Shown here piece after piece: positions 1 to 10,900 of a stretch of DNA of 64,000 bases. Position numbers and translations under genes: made by a program. The stretch spans positions 319,720 through 383,719 of the forward strand of contig NZ_BMQQ01000001.1 of NCBI RefSeq assembly GCF_014648195.1, written 5' to 3'. The notes below the pieces were generated by a model that had not been told where the DNA came from, made no database searches, and saw only the letters and a program-made list of their open reading frames with translations. Positions within the stretch are counted from its first letter, which is position 1. Each line of letters begins with the position of its first letter. The stretch comes from Streptomyces purpureus (GTDB taxonomy: Bacteria > Actinomycetota > Actinomycetes > Streptomycetales > Streptomycetaceae).

Positions 1-501
1 CGTGCCGGCCCGGCCGGTGGCATGGTCGGTCAGGGTGGCCTCGACATGGTCCTCGCCCCGCACCACCCGGTCGACGGTGGTACGGAGCCGGAGCGGACCG
101 TCCGGGTGGACGCCCACGGCCCGCGTCAGCACCGGGTTCAGCCAGTGCGCCGGGCATATCTGGTCCGGCTCGGGAGTGTGCGCGAAGGCCGGGCGGTCAC
201 CGGCCGTCCCCCGGCGGTAGCGGTGCACCTCGTGGCCGCCGACCCGGGTGACCCAGGCGATGTCCAGGGGATGGCCGGCCGGCCATCCTGCGCCGCGGAC
301 GGCGTCCGCGACACCCCAGCGGCGCAGCAGCTCCATCGAGCGCGGACCGATCGTGCTCACCTTGGGGTGCCGGACCGTTCCGTCACCGGCGTCGGCGACC
401 ACGCAGTCGATCCCGCGATACGTCAGGTCCAGCGCCAGCGCCATCCCGACCGGGCCGCCGCCCACGATCAGCACATCGGTGAAATCATCGGAACGCGTCA
501 T
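1..501 (-). CDS. staC: StaC-type FAD monooxygenase, N-terminal part
   Basis: The gene starts at ATG 501 and runs off the left edge, leaving 167 codons. It opens with a dinucleotide-binding fold whose GGGPVG motif (residues 14-19) binds FAD, as in PHBH-type aromatic hydroxylases. Its place downstream of staMB at the end of the staO-staC series identifies it as the StaC/RebC homologue. With StaP, such enzymes turn chromopyrrolic acid into the indolocarbazole aglycone; StaC gives the C-7-reduced K252c and RebC gives arcyriaflavin. The active-site residues that distinguish the two lie beyond the edge, so the StaC call rests on context. An AGGA lies just upstream of the start. The truncation is an artefact of the window. 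Confidence 0.85.
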   Translation of the reverse strand, partial: MTRSDDFTDVLIVGGGPVGMALALDLTYRGIDCVVADAGDGTVRHPKVSTIGPRSMELLRRWGVADAVRGAGWPAGHPLDIAWVTRVGGHEVHRYRRGTAGDRPAFAHTPEPDQICPAHWLNPVLTRAVGVHPDGPLRLRTTVDRVVRGEDHVEATLTDHATGRAGT

Positions 502-568
502 GTCGTCCTAGCCTTTCCTCGATACAGGAGGCGCCGGGGCGCGGGGCCGCTCCCGGCGCCTCGGCGGC

Positions 569-1411
569 TCAGGGGCGTTCCGCGACGACCAGGAGGCAGC
601 CGAAGTCGTCGGCCCCCGCCAGGTCGGACGGCCGGAAGGCGTCGTCGGAGAAGTCGAAGTTGCCCTCGTTCATCGCCGCGGGGCGCTCCTCGGCGCCTCC
701 CAGCTTCGCCAGCTCGTCGGCGAGGCGCAGCGTGGTCTGCTCGGTGATGTCGAGGACGGCGCGCAGCCGCAGGCCGGAGCGGTGGAGCAGGGCGACGTAG
801 TCGTCGATGTCCGCGGTGGTCGACATGAGGTCGCGGCAGAACTTGTCGATGCCGGGGTGGCGTACCTCCTTGCGCGGGTGGCGCTCGAAGATGTCGGTCA
901 GGACGAGCCGGCCGCCGGGGGCGAGCACCCTGGCCACGTCGGTGAGCACCTGCTGCCGGTCCGGCATGTGGCAGATGGACTCCAGGGCCATGACGGCGTC
1001 GAACGAGGCGTCCGCGAAGGGGAGTTCCATCGCGTCGCCGTGCCGGAAGACGGCCCGGTCGGCGAGGCCGGCCTCGGCCGCCAGCCGGTTGGCGGTCCTG
1101 ATCTGCTCCTCGCTGATGCTGATGCCGGTGACCCGCGCGCCGGTGTGCGCCACGACCCGCAGACCGGGGCCGCCCACCCCGCAGCCCAGGTCCAGGACAT
1201 GGGACGAACGGTCCACCTTCAGCCAGTCGATGAACACATCGGTGAGCCGGTCCATCGCCTCCTCGACGGTGGCCTCGGAGTCCGGTGTGTCCCAGTAGCC
1301 GATGTGGACGTTGGTGTTGAACGTGCCGTCGTTCATCGCGCTCAGCGTCAGCCGGTCGTACAGCTCGCCGACGGCTTCCGGCACCGGCAGCGTCTGGGCG
1401 GAGTCGGTCAT
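569..1411 (-). CDS. staMB: SAM methyltransferase StaMB (sugar 4'-O-methyl)
   Basis: This 280-residue class I SAM-dependent methyltransferase has the binding motif DLGCGVGGPG near residue 70, then a typical post-motif region (MALESICHM). In staurosporine biosynthesis StaMB is the last enzyme and methylates the 4'-oxygen of the ristosamine unit of O-demethyl-staurosporine. The start at ATG 1411 is supported by homology to its paralogue StaMA, which has the same opening with GELYDRLT versus GQVYDEFT; a longer open frame upstream runs into staE antisense-like residues and is not used. The assignment as O- rather than N-methyltransferase rests on position (between staE and staC), not on visible specificity residues. 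Swapping with StaMA cannot be excluded from sequence alone. Confidence 0.85.
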   Translation of the reverse strand: MTDSAQTLPVPEAVGELYDRLTLSAMNDGTFNTNVHIGYWDTPDSEATVEEAMDRLTDVFIDWLKVDRSSHVLDLGCGVGGPGLRVVAHTGARVTGISISEEQIRTANRLAAEAGLADRAVFRHGDAMELPFADASFDAVMALESICHMPDRQQVLTDVARVLAPGGRLVLTDIFERHPRKEVRHPGIDKFCRDLMSTTADIDDYVALLHRSGLRLRAVLDITEQTTLRLADELAKLGGAEERPAAMNEGNFDFSDDAFRPSDLAGADDFGCLLVVAERP

Positions 1412-1482
1412 GGCGGTGGCCTTTCGGTCGGTGGGTGCGGGAAGGGTGGCGCGGATCGGGGAACGCTTCGGGGGCATCGGGA

Positions 1483-2106
1483 TCATCGGGGGAGGGCCGG
1501 GGTGTCGGTGAGCCGCCCCCGCTCGATCTCCTGGCAGCGGTCGTACTCCGGCAGCAGGCCCCGCTCCCGTGCCTCGGCGAGCGTGGGCGCCGCACGGTCC
1601 CGCTCGGAGAGGACCGGTTCGGTGTCCCGGGGCAGAGGCAGCCCGAGAGCCGGATCGAGGACGGACAGGGCGAGTTCGTGCTCGGCCACATAGCTCTCGG
1701 AGAGCAGGTACGCCATGACGGTGTCGTCCTCGAGCGCCACGAACGCGTGGCCCACTCCCACGGGGAGATAGGTGGCACGGTGGTCCCGCTGGTCCATCAG
1801 CACCGAGTCCCACCGGCCGAACGTCGGCGAGCCGGCCCTGATGTCGACCACGACGTCCAAGGCCTTCCCGCGGGCGCAGTAGACGTACTTCGCGGTCCCG
1901 GGCGGCGTCACGGTGTAGTGGATTCCCCGGACCACCCCGCGCCGGGACACGCTGTGGTTGGTCTGCGCGACGCGGAAGAGCGGGGCGCCGTGCGCCTCGG
2001 TGAACGCCTCCTCCTGGAACGGCGAGAGGAACAGGCCCCGTTCGTCGGGGAAGACGCGGGGGGTGAACTCGAGTGCGCCGTCGACGGTGAGTTCGCGTGC
2101 TTTCAT
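1483..2106 (-). CDS. staE: dTDP-4-keto-6-deoxyhexose epimerase StaE
   Basis: This 207-residue protein has the length and cupin fold signature of the RmlC/dTDP-4-dehydrorhamnose 3,5-epimerase family. The catalytic His is in RGIHYT (about residue 65), and the VFPDERGLF opening and LPVGVGHAF strand are characteristic. In this pathway it should epimerise C-5, giving the L-configuration of ristosamine. It lies 15 bp downstream of staI and 71 bp upstream of staMB in the same leftward series. The start at ATG 2106 gives the normal family N-terminus. Whether it acts on C-5 only or on C-3 and C-5 cannot be read by eye. Confidence 0.88.
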   Translation of the reverse strand: MKARELTVDGALEFTPRVFPDERGLFLSPFQEEAFTEAHGAPLFRVAQTNHSVSRRGVVRGIHYTVTPPGTAKYVYCARGKALDVVVDIRAGSPTFGRWDSVLMDQRDHRATYLPVGVGHAFVALEDDTVMAYLLSESYVAEHELALSVLDPALGLPLPRDTEPVLSERDRAAPTLAEARERGLLPEYDRCQEIERGRLTDTPALPR

Positions 2107-2121
2107 GTCGGCTCCCGGATG

Positions 2122-3231
2122 TCACAGTGTTTTCAGTACCTCGCGCACGGCGTGGATGACCTTGTCCTGCTGGTCGGGGGAGAGCGAGGGGTACATCGGC
2201 AGCGAGAAGATCTCGGCGGCCAGCGCCTCGGTGACCGGAAGCGAGCCCGCCGCGTACCCGAGGTGGGCGAAGCCGGTCATGGTGTGCACCGGCCACGGAT
2301 AGCTGATGTTCAGGTGGATGTCGTAGGCCTTGAGGCGCTCGATGACGGTGTCGCGGCGGGGATGGCGCACCACGTACACGTAGTGGACGTGCTCGTTGCC
2401 CGGGGCGGTGTGCGGAAGGTGCAGACCGGTGTCGGCGAGACCGTCGGCGTAGCGCCGGGCGACGGCCCTGCGGCCGGCGACGTAGCTGTCGAGCCGCTTG
2501 AGCTTGCGCCGCAGGATCTCGGCCTGGACCTCGTCGAGACGGCTGTTGTGGGCGGGCGTCTCCAGGGTGTAGTAGCGCTCTTCCATGCCGTAGTACCGCA
2601 GCCGCCGCAGCCGCTCTGCCACGGACGCGTCCGAGGTGAGCACCGCGCCGCCGTCCCCGTACGCGCCGAGGACCTTGGTGGGATAGAAGGAGAAGGCCGC
2701 CACGTCACCCGTCGTGCCCGCCGTCCTGCCGCCCTGCCGGGCTCCGTGCGCCTGGGCGCAGTCCTCCAGGACGGCCAGGCCGTGCCGGTCGGCGAGCTCC
2801 GTCAGGGGAGCCATGTCGACGCACTGGCCGTAGAGGTGTACGGGCAGGAGGCAGCGTGTGCGCGGGGTGATCGCCGCCGCGACCTGGGCGGTGTCCATGA
2901 GGTGGTCGTCCGCGCGGACGTCGACGAAGACGGGGGTGGCGCCCGTGGCGTCGATGGCGATCACGGTCGGTGCCGCGGTGTTCGACACCGTGATCACCTC
3001 GTCGCCCGGTCCGACGCCCAGGGCCTGGAGTCCCAGCTTGATCGCGTTCGTGCCGTTGTCGACACCGACGCAGTGGTCCACCCCGTGGTAGGCGGCGAAT
3101 TCGGCCTCGAAGCCGCGCACGCTCTCGCCGAGCACGAGCTGTCCCGATGCGAAGACCGTTTCGACGGCGTCGAGGATGTCCTGACGCTCGGTCTCGTACT
3201 CCGTGAGGTAGTCCCATACGCGCGTGGTCAT
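2122..3231 (-). CDS. staI: PLP sugar 3-aminotransferase StaI
   Basis: This 369-residue DegT/DnrJ/EryC1/StrS aminotransferase has the PLP-binding lysine in [16 protein letters not shown], at about residue 186, and the [14 protein letters not shown] and [11 protein letters not shown] cofactor-pocket motifs of the family. It should transfer an amino group to C-3 of the keto-sugar to make the 3-amino group of dTDP-L-ristosamine, the nitrogen that StaMA later methylates. It is 31 bp downstream of staK. No truncation or missing key residue is seen. The family is certain; the exact position aminated is inferred from the staurosporine sugar. Confidence 0.9.
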   Translation of the reverse strand: MTTRVWDYLTEYETERQDILDAVETVFASGQLVLGESVRGFEAEFAAYHGVDHCVGVDNGTNAIKLGLQALGVGPGDEVITVSNTAAPTVIAIDATGATPVFVDVRADDHLMDTAQVAAAITPRTRCLLPVHLYGQCVDMAPLTELADRHGLAVLEDCAQAHGARQGGRTAGTTGDVAAFSFYPTKVLGAYGDGGAVLTSDASVAERLRRLRYYGMEERYYTLETPAHNSRLDEVQAEILRRKLKRLDSYVAGRRAVARRYADGLADTGLHLPHTAPGNEHVHYVYVVRHPRRDTVIERLKAYDIHLNISYPWPVHTMTGFAHLGYAAGSLPVTEALAAEIFSLPMYPSLSPDQQDKVIHAVREVLKTL

Positions 3232-3262
3232 GTGCCGGCCCTTCTGTCGGGGGTGGTTGTTT

Positions 3263-4273
3263 TCACCGGACCGCCGCCGGGTCGTTCTCCCGCTGCCGGG
3301 CCAGGGCCGCGACGGTGCGGCGTATCCCTCCGGCGAGCGGGACGAGGGGCCGCCAGCCCGTGGCCGCCCGGAACGGCGAGGAGTCGATCGTCACGCTGCG
3401 GAAGTCGGTGACCGGGGCGTGCGCGGGCGGTTCCACGGACACCACGGGGACCGGCGGCCGGCCCGTGTGCTCGGCCGCCGCGTGGGCGACGAGCCGGAAG
3501 ACGTCGCCGAGCGCGTCGCCGCGGCCCGCGCCGACCAGCCAGTGGGCGCCCAAGAGAGGGTCGGGGTGGTCGAGCGCCGCGGCGAACGCGGCCGCGACGT
3601 CCTCGACATGGACCAGGTCCCGCCGCACGGTGCCGTCGTGCCACATGGTGAGCGTCCGGCCCGCCAGTGCGCGGCGTGCCATGGCGGAGACGACGCCACG
3701 GTCGGCGGCGCCGGGAGCGGCGGCCTCGCCGAAGACCGTGGGCAGGCGCAGACCGATGCCGCGCACCCGGCCCTCGGCCGTGGCCTTCTCCAACACCTGC
3801 TCCGCCGTCAGCTTCTGCCGGTCGTAGGCGGTTTCGGGGTGGTCGGGCTCGCTGCCGTCGAGCGGCTCCCGCGGCGGCGCGCCGACCTGCGAGGCGGCGC
3901 CGCCGTACACGACCAGCGCAGGCGCCCCGCCAGGCCCCGGCCGTACCACGTCGATCAGGTCCTGCATCACGCCCACGTTCACGCGCTCGGCCCCCGGGTC
4001 GCTCTCGGCCGCCCGCCACCCGCCGTCCGCGAGGAGCAGATGTACCACCGCGTCCGATCCGGCGACCGCCTCGGCGAGCGCATCCCTGTCGGTGAGATCG
4101 GCGGTGACGACGGTCGTCCGGGCCGGGCCGGGAGGCGGCACGCTCGCCCTGCGTGCCACCATCCGCAGGCGGACCGGGCGGCGCGCCAGCGCGCGGACGA
4201 CGGCCGAACCCACGAAGCCCGAGGCGCCGAGGACGGTGATCAGCGGCGGGGGCGTTTCCGGTGTACGTGTCAT
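3263..4273 (-). CDS. staK: NDP-hexose 4-ketoreductase StaK
   Basis: This 336-residue extended short-chain dehydrogenase/reductase has an N-terminal NAD(P)-binding motif [10 protein letters not shown] (from residue 16) and the catalytic Tyr-Lys pair in AYDRQK. It should reduce the 4-keto group to finish the deoxyaminosugar before glycosyl transfer. Its start codon (4273) is separated by one base from the staJ stop (4275-4277), so translation of the two is probably coupled. It is followed closely by staI. An epimerase role is also possible for this fold, but a 4-ketoreductase is the missing step in the local pathway. Confidence 0.87.
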   Translation of the reverse strand: MTRTPETPPPLITVLGASGFVGSAVVRALARRPVRLRMVARRASVPPPGPARTTVVTADLTDRDALAEAVAGSDAVVHLLLADGGWRAAESDPGAERVNVGVMQDLIDVVRPGPGGAPALVVYGGAASQVGAPPREPLDGSEPDHPETAYDRQKLTAEQVLEKATAEGRVRGIGLRLPTVFGEAAAPGAADRGVVSAMARRALAGRTLTMWHDGTVRRDLVHVEDVAAAFAAALDHPDPLLGAHWLVGAGRGDALGDVFRLVAHAAAEHTGRPPVPVVSVEPPAHAPVTDFRSVTIDSSPFRAATGWRPLVPLAGGIRRTVAALARQRENDPAAVR

Positions 4274-4274
4274 G

Positions 4275-5693
4275 TCACATCCCTCCTTGGGGCCGCAGAG
4301 CGCCGGCGTTGAGGCAGGCCAGCAGCGTGCGGGCCTCCACGTTCAGGTAGTGGCCGTGCCGGGTGAGGGCGCTGAGCTGGGCGGGGGTGACCCAGGCGTA
4401 GCCGGGCGGCGGGTCCAGCCCGGCCTCGGTCGCGTTGGCGTCGACGACGAGGTAGCGGCTCCGTGCGTTGAGGAAGCGCCCCCCTTCCTCGGAGTGGATC
4501 GCCTCGTAGCGGATACGTGAGGCGGGGGCGCCCAGGACGGCGTCGAGGAAGGGCGGACGCCGCCGCGGCGGCAGATGGGCGTGGTTGGCGGGCGTGCACT
4601 GGACGGTGGGGGCCAGTTCGACCGTGTCCAGGAAGCCGGCCTCGACCCGGGCGTGCACCAGGACGTGCGGCACCCCGCCGATGGTCCGTACGAGGAACGC
4701 CGTGACGCCCACGCCGACCGGTTCGATCAACGGCTGGTCCCAGTGGACCACTTCGCGGTTCCCGGCCCGTACGGAGACGGCGACGACCTTGAAGTAGCGG
4801 CCCTCCTCGTGCTCGATCGTCTCCTTCCCGCGCCGCCAGCCGCTCACGGAGCACAGCGGCACGCGCTCGGCGTACACGTCGTGGCGGGAGCGTTCGCCGG
4901 TGAACCAGGACAGGAGCTGGGCATCGGAGAGCAGCGCACCGGGCGTGGTGTCCTGGTGCGGCACGCAGGACAGCACGCTCCTGGCGTTCATGTTGACCAG
5001 ATCGTCCTCGTGGAGGAGTTCGGCGATCTGACCGAGGGTGAGCCAGCGGAAGTCGTCCAGTTCGGGGACGTCGCCGACGGTCTCGACGATCATGTTGCGG
5101 TTGGACTTGTGGAAGAACCACGACCCCTGTTCCGACTGGAGGACGTCGACGATGACGCGGTGCCGGTCGGGCCGGTGGAAGTGGTCGATGAGGGTGACGT
5201 TCGCGCCCCGGTGGGCCTTGGTGTAGTTGCTGCGGGTGGCCTGGACGGTCGGGGAGAGCTGGAGCAGATTGGGGTTGCCCGGCTCCATCTTGGCCTGCAT
5301 CAGGAAGTGCAGTACGCCGTCGAACTCCTTGGCCAGGATGCCGAGGATGCCGATCTCGGGCTGGCGGATGACCGGCTGCCGCCACTCCCGCCCGGGGCCG
5401 TCGCGGTCCACCACGCGCATGCCCTCGACGGTGAAGAACCTGCCGCTGCGGTGCACGAGATTGCCGCTGCCGTCCTCGAAGCGCCACTGCGTCAGCTCCG
5501 CGAACGGGATGCGGTCCACCTGGAAGGCGTTGACCCGGCGCCGCTCGGTCAGCCAGGCGTGGACGTCGGCGGTCCGCAGGTGCACCCCCTGGCGGGTCGC
5601 GGCCGACAGGGCGATGCGGTCGGCGAGCCCGCGGTCCTGGCGCGAGCGCACGGCGGCCGGCGGGGCGGGTGGTGCGCCGAGGCTGGTCGTCAT
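4275..5693 (-). CDS. staJ: NDP-hexose 2,3-dehydratase StaJ
   Basis: This 472-residue protein has the size and internal duplication of the NDP-hexose 2,3-dehydratase family (EryBVI/TylX3/OleV type): each half carries a copy of a W..E...Y/F..V pattern and a related LLQLSPTVQAT / TVELAPTVQCT strand. The enzyme removes the C-2 hydroxyl from dTDP-4-keto-6-deoxyglucose, the first dedicated step to the 2-deoxy sugar of staurosporine. It is flanked tightly by staMA upstream (3 bp) and staK downstream (1 bp), consistent with one transcript. Start ATG 5693 gives the expected N-terminal LADRIALSA helix. Confidence 0.9.
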   Translation of the reverse strand: MTTSLGAPPAPPAAVRSRQDRGLADRIALSAATRQGVHLRTADVHAWLTERRRVNAFQVDRIPFAELTQWRFEDGSGNLVHRSGRFFTVEGMRVVDRDGPGREWRQPVIRQPEIGILGILAKEFDGVLHFLMQAKMEPGNPNLLQLSPTVQATRSNYTKAHRGANVTLIDHFHRPDRHRVIVDVLQSEQGSWFFHKSNRNMIVETVGDVPELDDFRWLTLGQIAELLHEDDLVNMNARSVLSCVPHQDTTPGALLSDAQLLSWFTGERSRHDVYAERVPLCSVSGWRRGKETIEHEEGRYFKVVAVSVRAGNREVVHWDQPLIEPVGVGVTAFLVRTIGGVPHVLVHARVEAGFLDTVELAPTVQCTPANHAHLPPRRRPPFLDAVLGAPASRIRYEAIHSEEGGRFLNARSRYLVVDANATEAGLDPPPGYAWVTPAQLSALTRHGHYLNVEARTLLACLNAGALRPQGGM

Positions 5694-5696
5694 CGC

Positions 5697-6521
5697 TCAG
5701 GACCGCCGCGCGGTGATCACCACATAGCCGGTGTCCGGATGCTTCCCGAACGCCTCCATCGCGTCCGCCGCCGCGGTGATCTGCTCCGCCGCGCCGGCGT
5801 CGAGGGAGGTGGCGAGCTCCCGGAAGGCGGCCGCGGCGTGCCCGTAACTGGGACGGACCCGTTCGCCGATGTCTGTCATCTCCAGAAGCTCCCAGCCCGC
5901 CTCCGCCAGGCGCGCGCGATGTTCCCCGGGTGTGCTGATGTCGACGATCTCGTACGCGCGCAGCATGCCGTCCAGCAGCGCCCTGTCCTCGCCCGTGAAC
6001 GGCTGCCGCTGGCACAGGTCGGTGACGACCAGGCGGCCGCCGGGCCGTACGACGCGGTGGAGCTCCGACAGGGCCCGGGTCTGCTCGGTCATGTGCATCA
6101 GCGCCTCGATCGCCCAGGCCCCGTCGAAGGAACCGTCGTCGAAGGGGAGGTGCATGGCGTCCGCGAAGAGGAAGGAGGCCCGCCCGCCGGCGTCGGCCGC
6201 CAGCTCCTGTGCCTGGGCGACCTGCTGTCGGCTGACGGTGATGCCCGTCACCCGTACGTCGTGCGCCCGCGCGATCCGCACGGCCGGGAAGCCGTTTCCG
6301 CAGCCCACGTCCAGGAGGTGCGCGTCCGGCCGTGGGGCGAGGCGCTGGGCGACGAGGTCGGTGATGCGGTCGGTGGCCTCGGCGATCGGGACGTCGTGGT
6401 CGTCGTCCCAGTAGCCCACGTGGATGTTGCCGCCCAGGACGGCCGTGGCGCCGATGCCGGTGAACTCGTCGTAGACCTGCCCGATGGAGTCGGGGGTGGC
6501 GGTGTTGGGCTGTCGGGTCAT
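5697..6521 (-). CDS. staMA: SAM methyltransferase StaMA (sugar 3'-N-methyl)
   Basis: This is a 274-residue class I methyltransferase with the SAM motif DVGCGNGFP at about residue 67 and the WAIEALMHM region shared with StaMB and with sterol/tocopherol-type small-molecule methyltransferases. In the sta pathway StaMA methylates the 3'-amino group before StaMB methylates the 4'-oxygen. Start ATG 6521 aligns its opening with StaMB. An 85-bp gap separates it from staP; the gene is 3 bp from staJ. N versus O specificity is assigned by position relative to the published gene order, not by residues seen. Confidence 0.85.
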   Translation of the reverse strand: MTRQPNTATPDSIGQVYDEFTGIGATAVLGGNIHVGYWDDDHDVPIAEATDRITDLVAQRLAPRPDAHLLDVGCGNGFPAVRIARAHDVRVTGITVSRQQVAQAQELAADAGGRASFLFADAMHLPFDDGSFDGAWAIEALMHMTEQTRALSELHRVVRPGGRLVVTDLCQRQPFTGEDRALLDGMLRAYEIVDISTPGEHRARLAEAGWELLEMTDIGERVRPSYGHAAAAFRELATSLDAGAAEQITAAADAMEAFGKHPDTGYVVITARRS

Positions 6522-6606
6522 GGCTGCCTTCCTTCGTTCGGTGTCGGTGTGCCGCTGGGGATCGCGGGCGGGCGGATCTCGGGCGGGCGGGTCATGAGCC
6601 GTCGGA

Positions 6607-7863
6607 TCACGGACCGTCGGACGTGCCGAGCACCAGCCGGGTCGGCCCGTGGAAAACCATGTCGTCGGCGTACTCGACCCGTTGACCGCCCAGGCCCAGC
6701 CACGGGAGGCCGTCCAGCAGCGCCCGCAGGCCGATCTCGGCCTCGGCGCGGGCCAGCGTCGCGCCCAGGCAGTAGTGGATGCCGAGCCCGAAGCCCAGAT
6801 GCCGGTCGGCGGGGCGGCGCACGTCCAGGTCGTCGGGGCGCGCGAAGCGCGCGGGGTCCCGGTTCGCGGAGCCCAGCAGGGCGACCACCCGGCTGCCGCG
6901 CGGCACATCGAGACCGCCGAGCCGGGTGTCCTCGTACGCCCAGCGCGTCACCGCCTGCACCGGCGAGTCGTAGCGCAACAGCTCCTCGACCGCCCCCGGA
7001 GTCAGCCCGGGAGCGCCCCGCAGCTCGTCGAGGACCTCGGGGTGCGCCCGCAGCGCCAGCACCGCCTTCGCCAGGAAGTTGGTGGTCGTCTCGTGTCCGG
7101 CGGTGAGCAGATGGACGCAGGTTCCCACGATTCCGTCCACGCTCAGCGGCGCACCGCCGTCCCGGGCGCGGACCAGCAGCGTCAGCAGATCGCCGCGCTC
7201 GTCCCCGCGCCGCCGCCGCACCTCGGCCCTGAAGTAGCGCGCGAACTCCCCGGCGGCCGCCTCGGCCCGTACGTACCGGTCCGGACCGCCACGCGACCGG
7301 GTGGTGCCGGCCTCCTGGAGGGCCACCGCGTTGGCGCGGAGCCAGGTGTGGTCCTCCCGTGCGATGCCGAGCAGTTCGGAGATGACGAGGATGGGGAACG
7401 GCGCCGCGAACCCCTCGACCAGATCGGCCTCCCGGTCCCGTCCGAGCCCTTCCAGGAGTTCGTGCGCGAGCCGGGTGATACGGGGCCGCAGGCCTGCGAC
7501 GACCGACGGCGAGAACTCGGCGCCGAGCAGGGCGCGCAGCTCGGTGTGGCGCGGCGGGTCCAGGAAGACCAGCCAGTTCTCGACCACGGCCCGCAGGGCC
7601 GCGTACTCGGCGGGGACCGGGCCGGCCGCCGCGCCCGTGTCGCCGGACGCCACGCGCGCGTCCCGGCCGAAACGCCGGCCCGACAGCACCCGGACGACCT
7701 CGTCGTAGGAGAACACGTAGAAGGTCTGCGGCCCGCCCGTCCCCGAGACCCCGCGGTGCACCGGCGCGCTCTCCCGGTAGCGCCGGTACACCGGGTACGG
7801 GTCGGCGATGTCGGCCCTGTCCCAGCCCTTGAGGTCGAACCGCGGCAGCGTCGCGGATGACAT
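6607..7863 (-). CDS. staP: Cytochrome P450 StaP (chromopyrrolic acid coupling)
   Basis: This 418-residue soluble bacterial P450 has the I-helix motif AGHETTTN, an ExxR in the K helix (around the EELLRYD region), and the haem-binding loop [11 protein letters not shown] with the axial Cys near residue 365. StaP performs the intramolecular aryl-aryl C-C coupling of chromopyrrolic acid and the following decarboxylative oxidation, acting with StaC and host ferredoxin/reductase partners. No ferredoxin gene is visible in this cluster, so electron partners must come from elsewhere. It is 46 bp downstream of staD, and its length matches the known StaP/RebP family. Confidence 0.92.
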   Translation of the reverse strand: MSSATLPRFDLKGWDRADIADPYPVYRRYRESAPVHRGVSGTGGPQTFYVFSYDEVVRVLSGRRFGRDARVASGDTGAAAGPVPAEYAALRAVVENWLVFLDPPRHTELRALLGAEFSPSVVAGLRPRITRLAHELLEGLGRDREADLVEGFAAPFPILVISELLGIAREDHTWLRANAVALQEAGTTRSRGGPDRYVRAEAAAGEFARYFRAEVRRRRGDERGDLLTLLVRARDGGAPLSVDGIVGTCVHLLTAGHETTTNFLAKAVLALRAHPEVLDELRGAPGLTPGAVEELLRYDSPVQAVTRWAYEDTRLGGLDVPRGSRVVALLGSANRDPARFARPDDLDVRRPADRHLGFGLGIHYCLGATLARAEAEIGLRALLDGLPWLGLGGQRVEYADDMVFHGPTRLVLGTSDGP

Positions 7864-7909
7864 GCGGTCTCCTTGCGTCGTAGGAAGTCGCGGACGGCCC
7901 GGGGGCGCC

Positions 7910-10900
7910 CTACGGGCGCGGCAGCCGCAAGTGATCGGCCCAGAACGCGCTCATCTCGCCCACGCGGGCGGGCACCAGGGGATGCTTGCCGCAGGCCGCC
8001 GCCAGGTGGTCCAGGCGCAGGGCGATGCCGCGCCTGGCCACGTCCGGTCGGGACACCGGCGCGGGCTGCTCGGCCAGTTCGAACGACGGCCCGGTGGTCG
8101 TGCCCCGGCGCCCCGAGGGCAAGGTCACGAGCAGTTCCGCCAGCGGGCGCATCAGGCCCGTCATCATGTCGATCGATGCGTTCATCAGGTCGGACCGGCG
8201 CAGGCTCGCGTCGGGGCGCTCCCCGAAGTGCTGGGCCATGAGCTGCAGCGCCATGAAGTACGACTGGTTGAACAGCTCCATGACCGACCGGGCCTCGGGA
8301 TCGGTGACCCTCTCCATGGCCGGGTTGCCTCGCCGGAGCGTGGGGTTGCGTACGACGGGATAGGCCGGGTTCCACCGCTCGCCGCCCGGATGCGTCCCCG
8401 CGGCCGGTGCCGCGCGGAGCAGTTCGGAGATCCGCAGGAACGACGCGTAGTGCGACTCCTCGGCCTTGGCCGGGCCGCCTGCGCCTCGCGGGCCGGGCAC
8501 CTCTCGCGGACCGAGCACCCCGCCCTCTCCCTGCTCGGTGATGACGTCGATCGCGAACAGCGCGCTCGCGAGGTCGTCGACCTCCAACTGGTAGTCCGGA
8601 TGGCGCTGGTTGACCGACTCCCGCAGGAAGAGGTGGTGCTCCCCGCCGCCTCTGCCCTTCTCCACCAGGAAGAGGTCCGGGACGCGCCGCAGCCCCTCCC
8701 GGAGGGCCGCGTACAGCTCGCTGAGCGAGGCGTAGGGGTGCCGGTCGTCCCAGGCCGCGGCGGCCGCGGCCGTGTCTCCCCGGCGTACCTCGCCGACGAG
8801 GTCGCCGGGCCGCTCGATCTGTATGAACCGCTCGACGCTGCCGGGCCCCAGCCGCTCCAGGCAGAAGTCCAACGGCACCGGCAGCTCGTGGCCGAGCGCG
8901 CCGAAGTCGATCCTGGGCACATGGAACGGCTCGCCCACCGCGGTGAGGATGTTGTTGACGAGAAGGAAATGGATCATCTCCTCGCGAGCGACGTCCAGGA
9001 GCATGGAGCGGATGCCCCCGTCGAGGGTCTCCCCGCCGTCGCCGCAGGCGAGCCGGAGCTGCTCGGGCGTCCACAGACCCCGCCGTACGTACGCGAGCCC
9101 GGCGCCGTGCGTCGGCACCGAGTAGCCCGCGTACAAGTACTGCAGCATGACGGCCAGTTCGATCGCGGCCGCGTTGCGCAGCACCTCGACCAGCCGGGTC
9201 CGGGTGGTGATCTCCCCACCCCGGCGGACCTTTTCCGCCGGCGCCGTCAGGAGGACCTCGTCCGGCGCCTGCCGCGCCCGCAGGAAGGTGAGCAGTAGCT
9301 GTGCCTTGGGCTCGGACAGGTCCCTCGTCGGCGGCATGTAGTACGTCTTGGTCTTGTTGCGCGGGTCGCACATCTGCCAGATCAGCTTCGCGTACGTCTC
9401 CACCTTGCACCGGTCCGCCAGGCTGAAGACCTCCGCCTTCATGAAGGAGTACAGCTGCTCGTAGAAGGCGAAGACCTCCCGGTACACCAGGTCGAACGTC
9501 GCCTCGTCCGGACCGAGCCCGGCCAGCCGCCAGTCGTCGGGCAGGACCCGCACCGACAGGTACCCGGCACCGGGCCAGTAGCCGAGTGCGTCGTCGTGGT
9601 CGTAGCCGCGGGCCGCGGAGCCGGGCAGGTCCACGTCGCACGGCAGGTCACCGGCGCCGGTCGAGAGCAGGAGACGGGTGCTGCCGGCCGCCGCGCCCCG
9701 CATCGTGAACCACCCGCGGCCCGCGTGGTCGGTGTCCAGGACGCACGAGCTCGACCAGGTGCCCGAGCCGTCCCCACGGCCCGCGCGCAGCCGGACGATG
9801 TCGACGTCGGAGCAGCGCGCCTCGGGGGAGCGGGCGGCCGGATCTCGCGGCAGCGCCCTGGGGTTGAAGAACTGCCGTACGCGGATCCCGCCGACGGCGG
9901 CCGGGCGGCCCCGTAGATACGACCGCACCCGCACCTCGACGTCGTGGTCCGCGTCCTCCGCGTTCCGAGGGTGCTCCAGGACGAGGCAGGCGTCGTCGAC
10001 CTGGACGTTGACCTCCTTCTCCCGCAGGTGCACCACAGGGCCGTCGGGGCCGGTGCCCACCAGCCTCAGCCCCTCCCCGGCCGCATCGCCCGCGGCCATC
10101 TCGCCGGGCACCGTCACCAGGCCACCGCCCAGGGCGAACTCCTCGCCGAGGTACGCCTCCCGGGGCACCCGGGCCACCAGCCGTCCGCTGTCCGCCGTAC
10201 GCAGTTCGAGATCGCCGAGGTCGACCGGCCGGGGGGTCCCCGCCCCCGTCCCGGACCCGGCGGACGTGGGCACCGCGGTGATCATGTTGAGGGTGACGTG
10301 GTCGTCCGTCACCTCCACGGAGAGGTTGTGCAGGGCGCCCTCGCCGGCCCCTTCGCCGGAAGCCCGGCCAGGTGTGCGGCGGGCCGGGACGAGCAGGCGG
10401 CCCGCCGGGTACGTACGCGGCTCCCGCGGACGCCAGGGGGCGATCGTCCCGCGCAGCTGCCACCGGCTCGGCCGGTCCGGTGCCTGCGGGGCGGACATGT
10501 GGCTCAGCGCGAACTGCACCACCAGACCGCCGGCCTCCAGGCCGGCCACCGTGGCACGCAGCCGCCGCACGGCCGGAGAGACGGCCGCCTCCTCCAGCCA
10601 GGTCAGTCCGTCGTCCGCGTCCACGACGAACTGGTGCACCACGGACCGGCGCAGCCGCTGCCCCAGCCAGTGCTCGCCGGCACCGACGACGTGGCCGGCG
10701 TTGTGCCACCTCGGAGGATGGAAGCCGCGGACCATCCCGGTGGCCATGTACCCCACGTCGTGTGAGCGTCCCTCGCGCCCGAAGCAGAACTGCCCGACCA
10801 TGAGCGTCGTCGTCCAGTCCGAGGACGGGTCGACGTCGAAGACACGGGCCCGGTTGACCGTGGTGGCGAGATACTCGTTGTAGTGCCCCCACATGTCGAC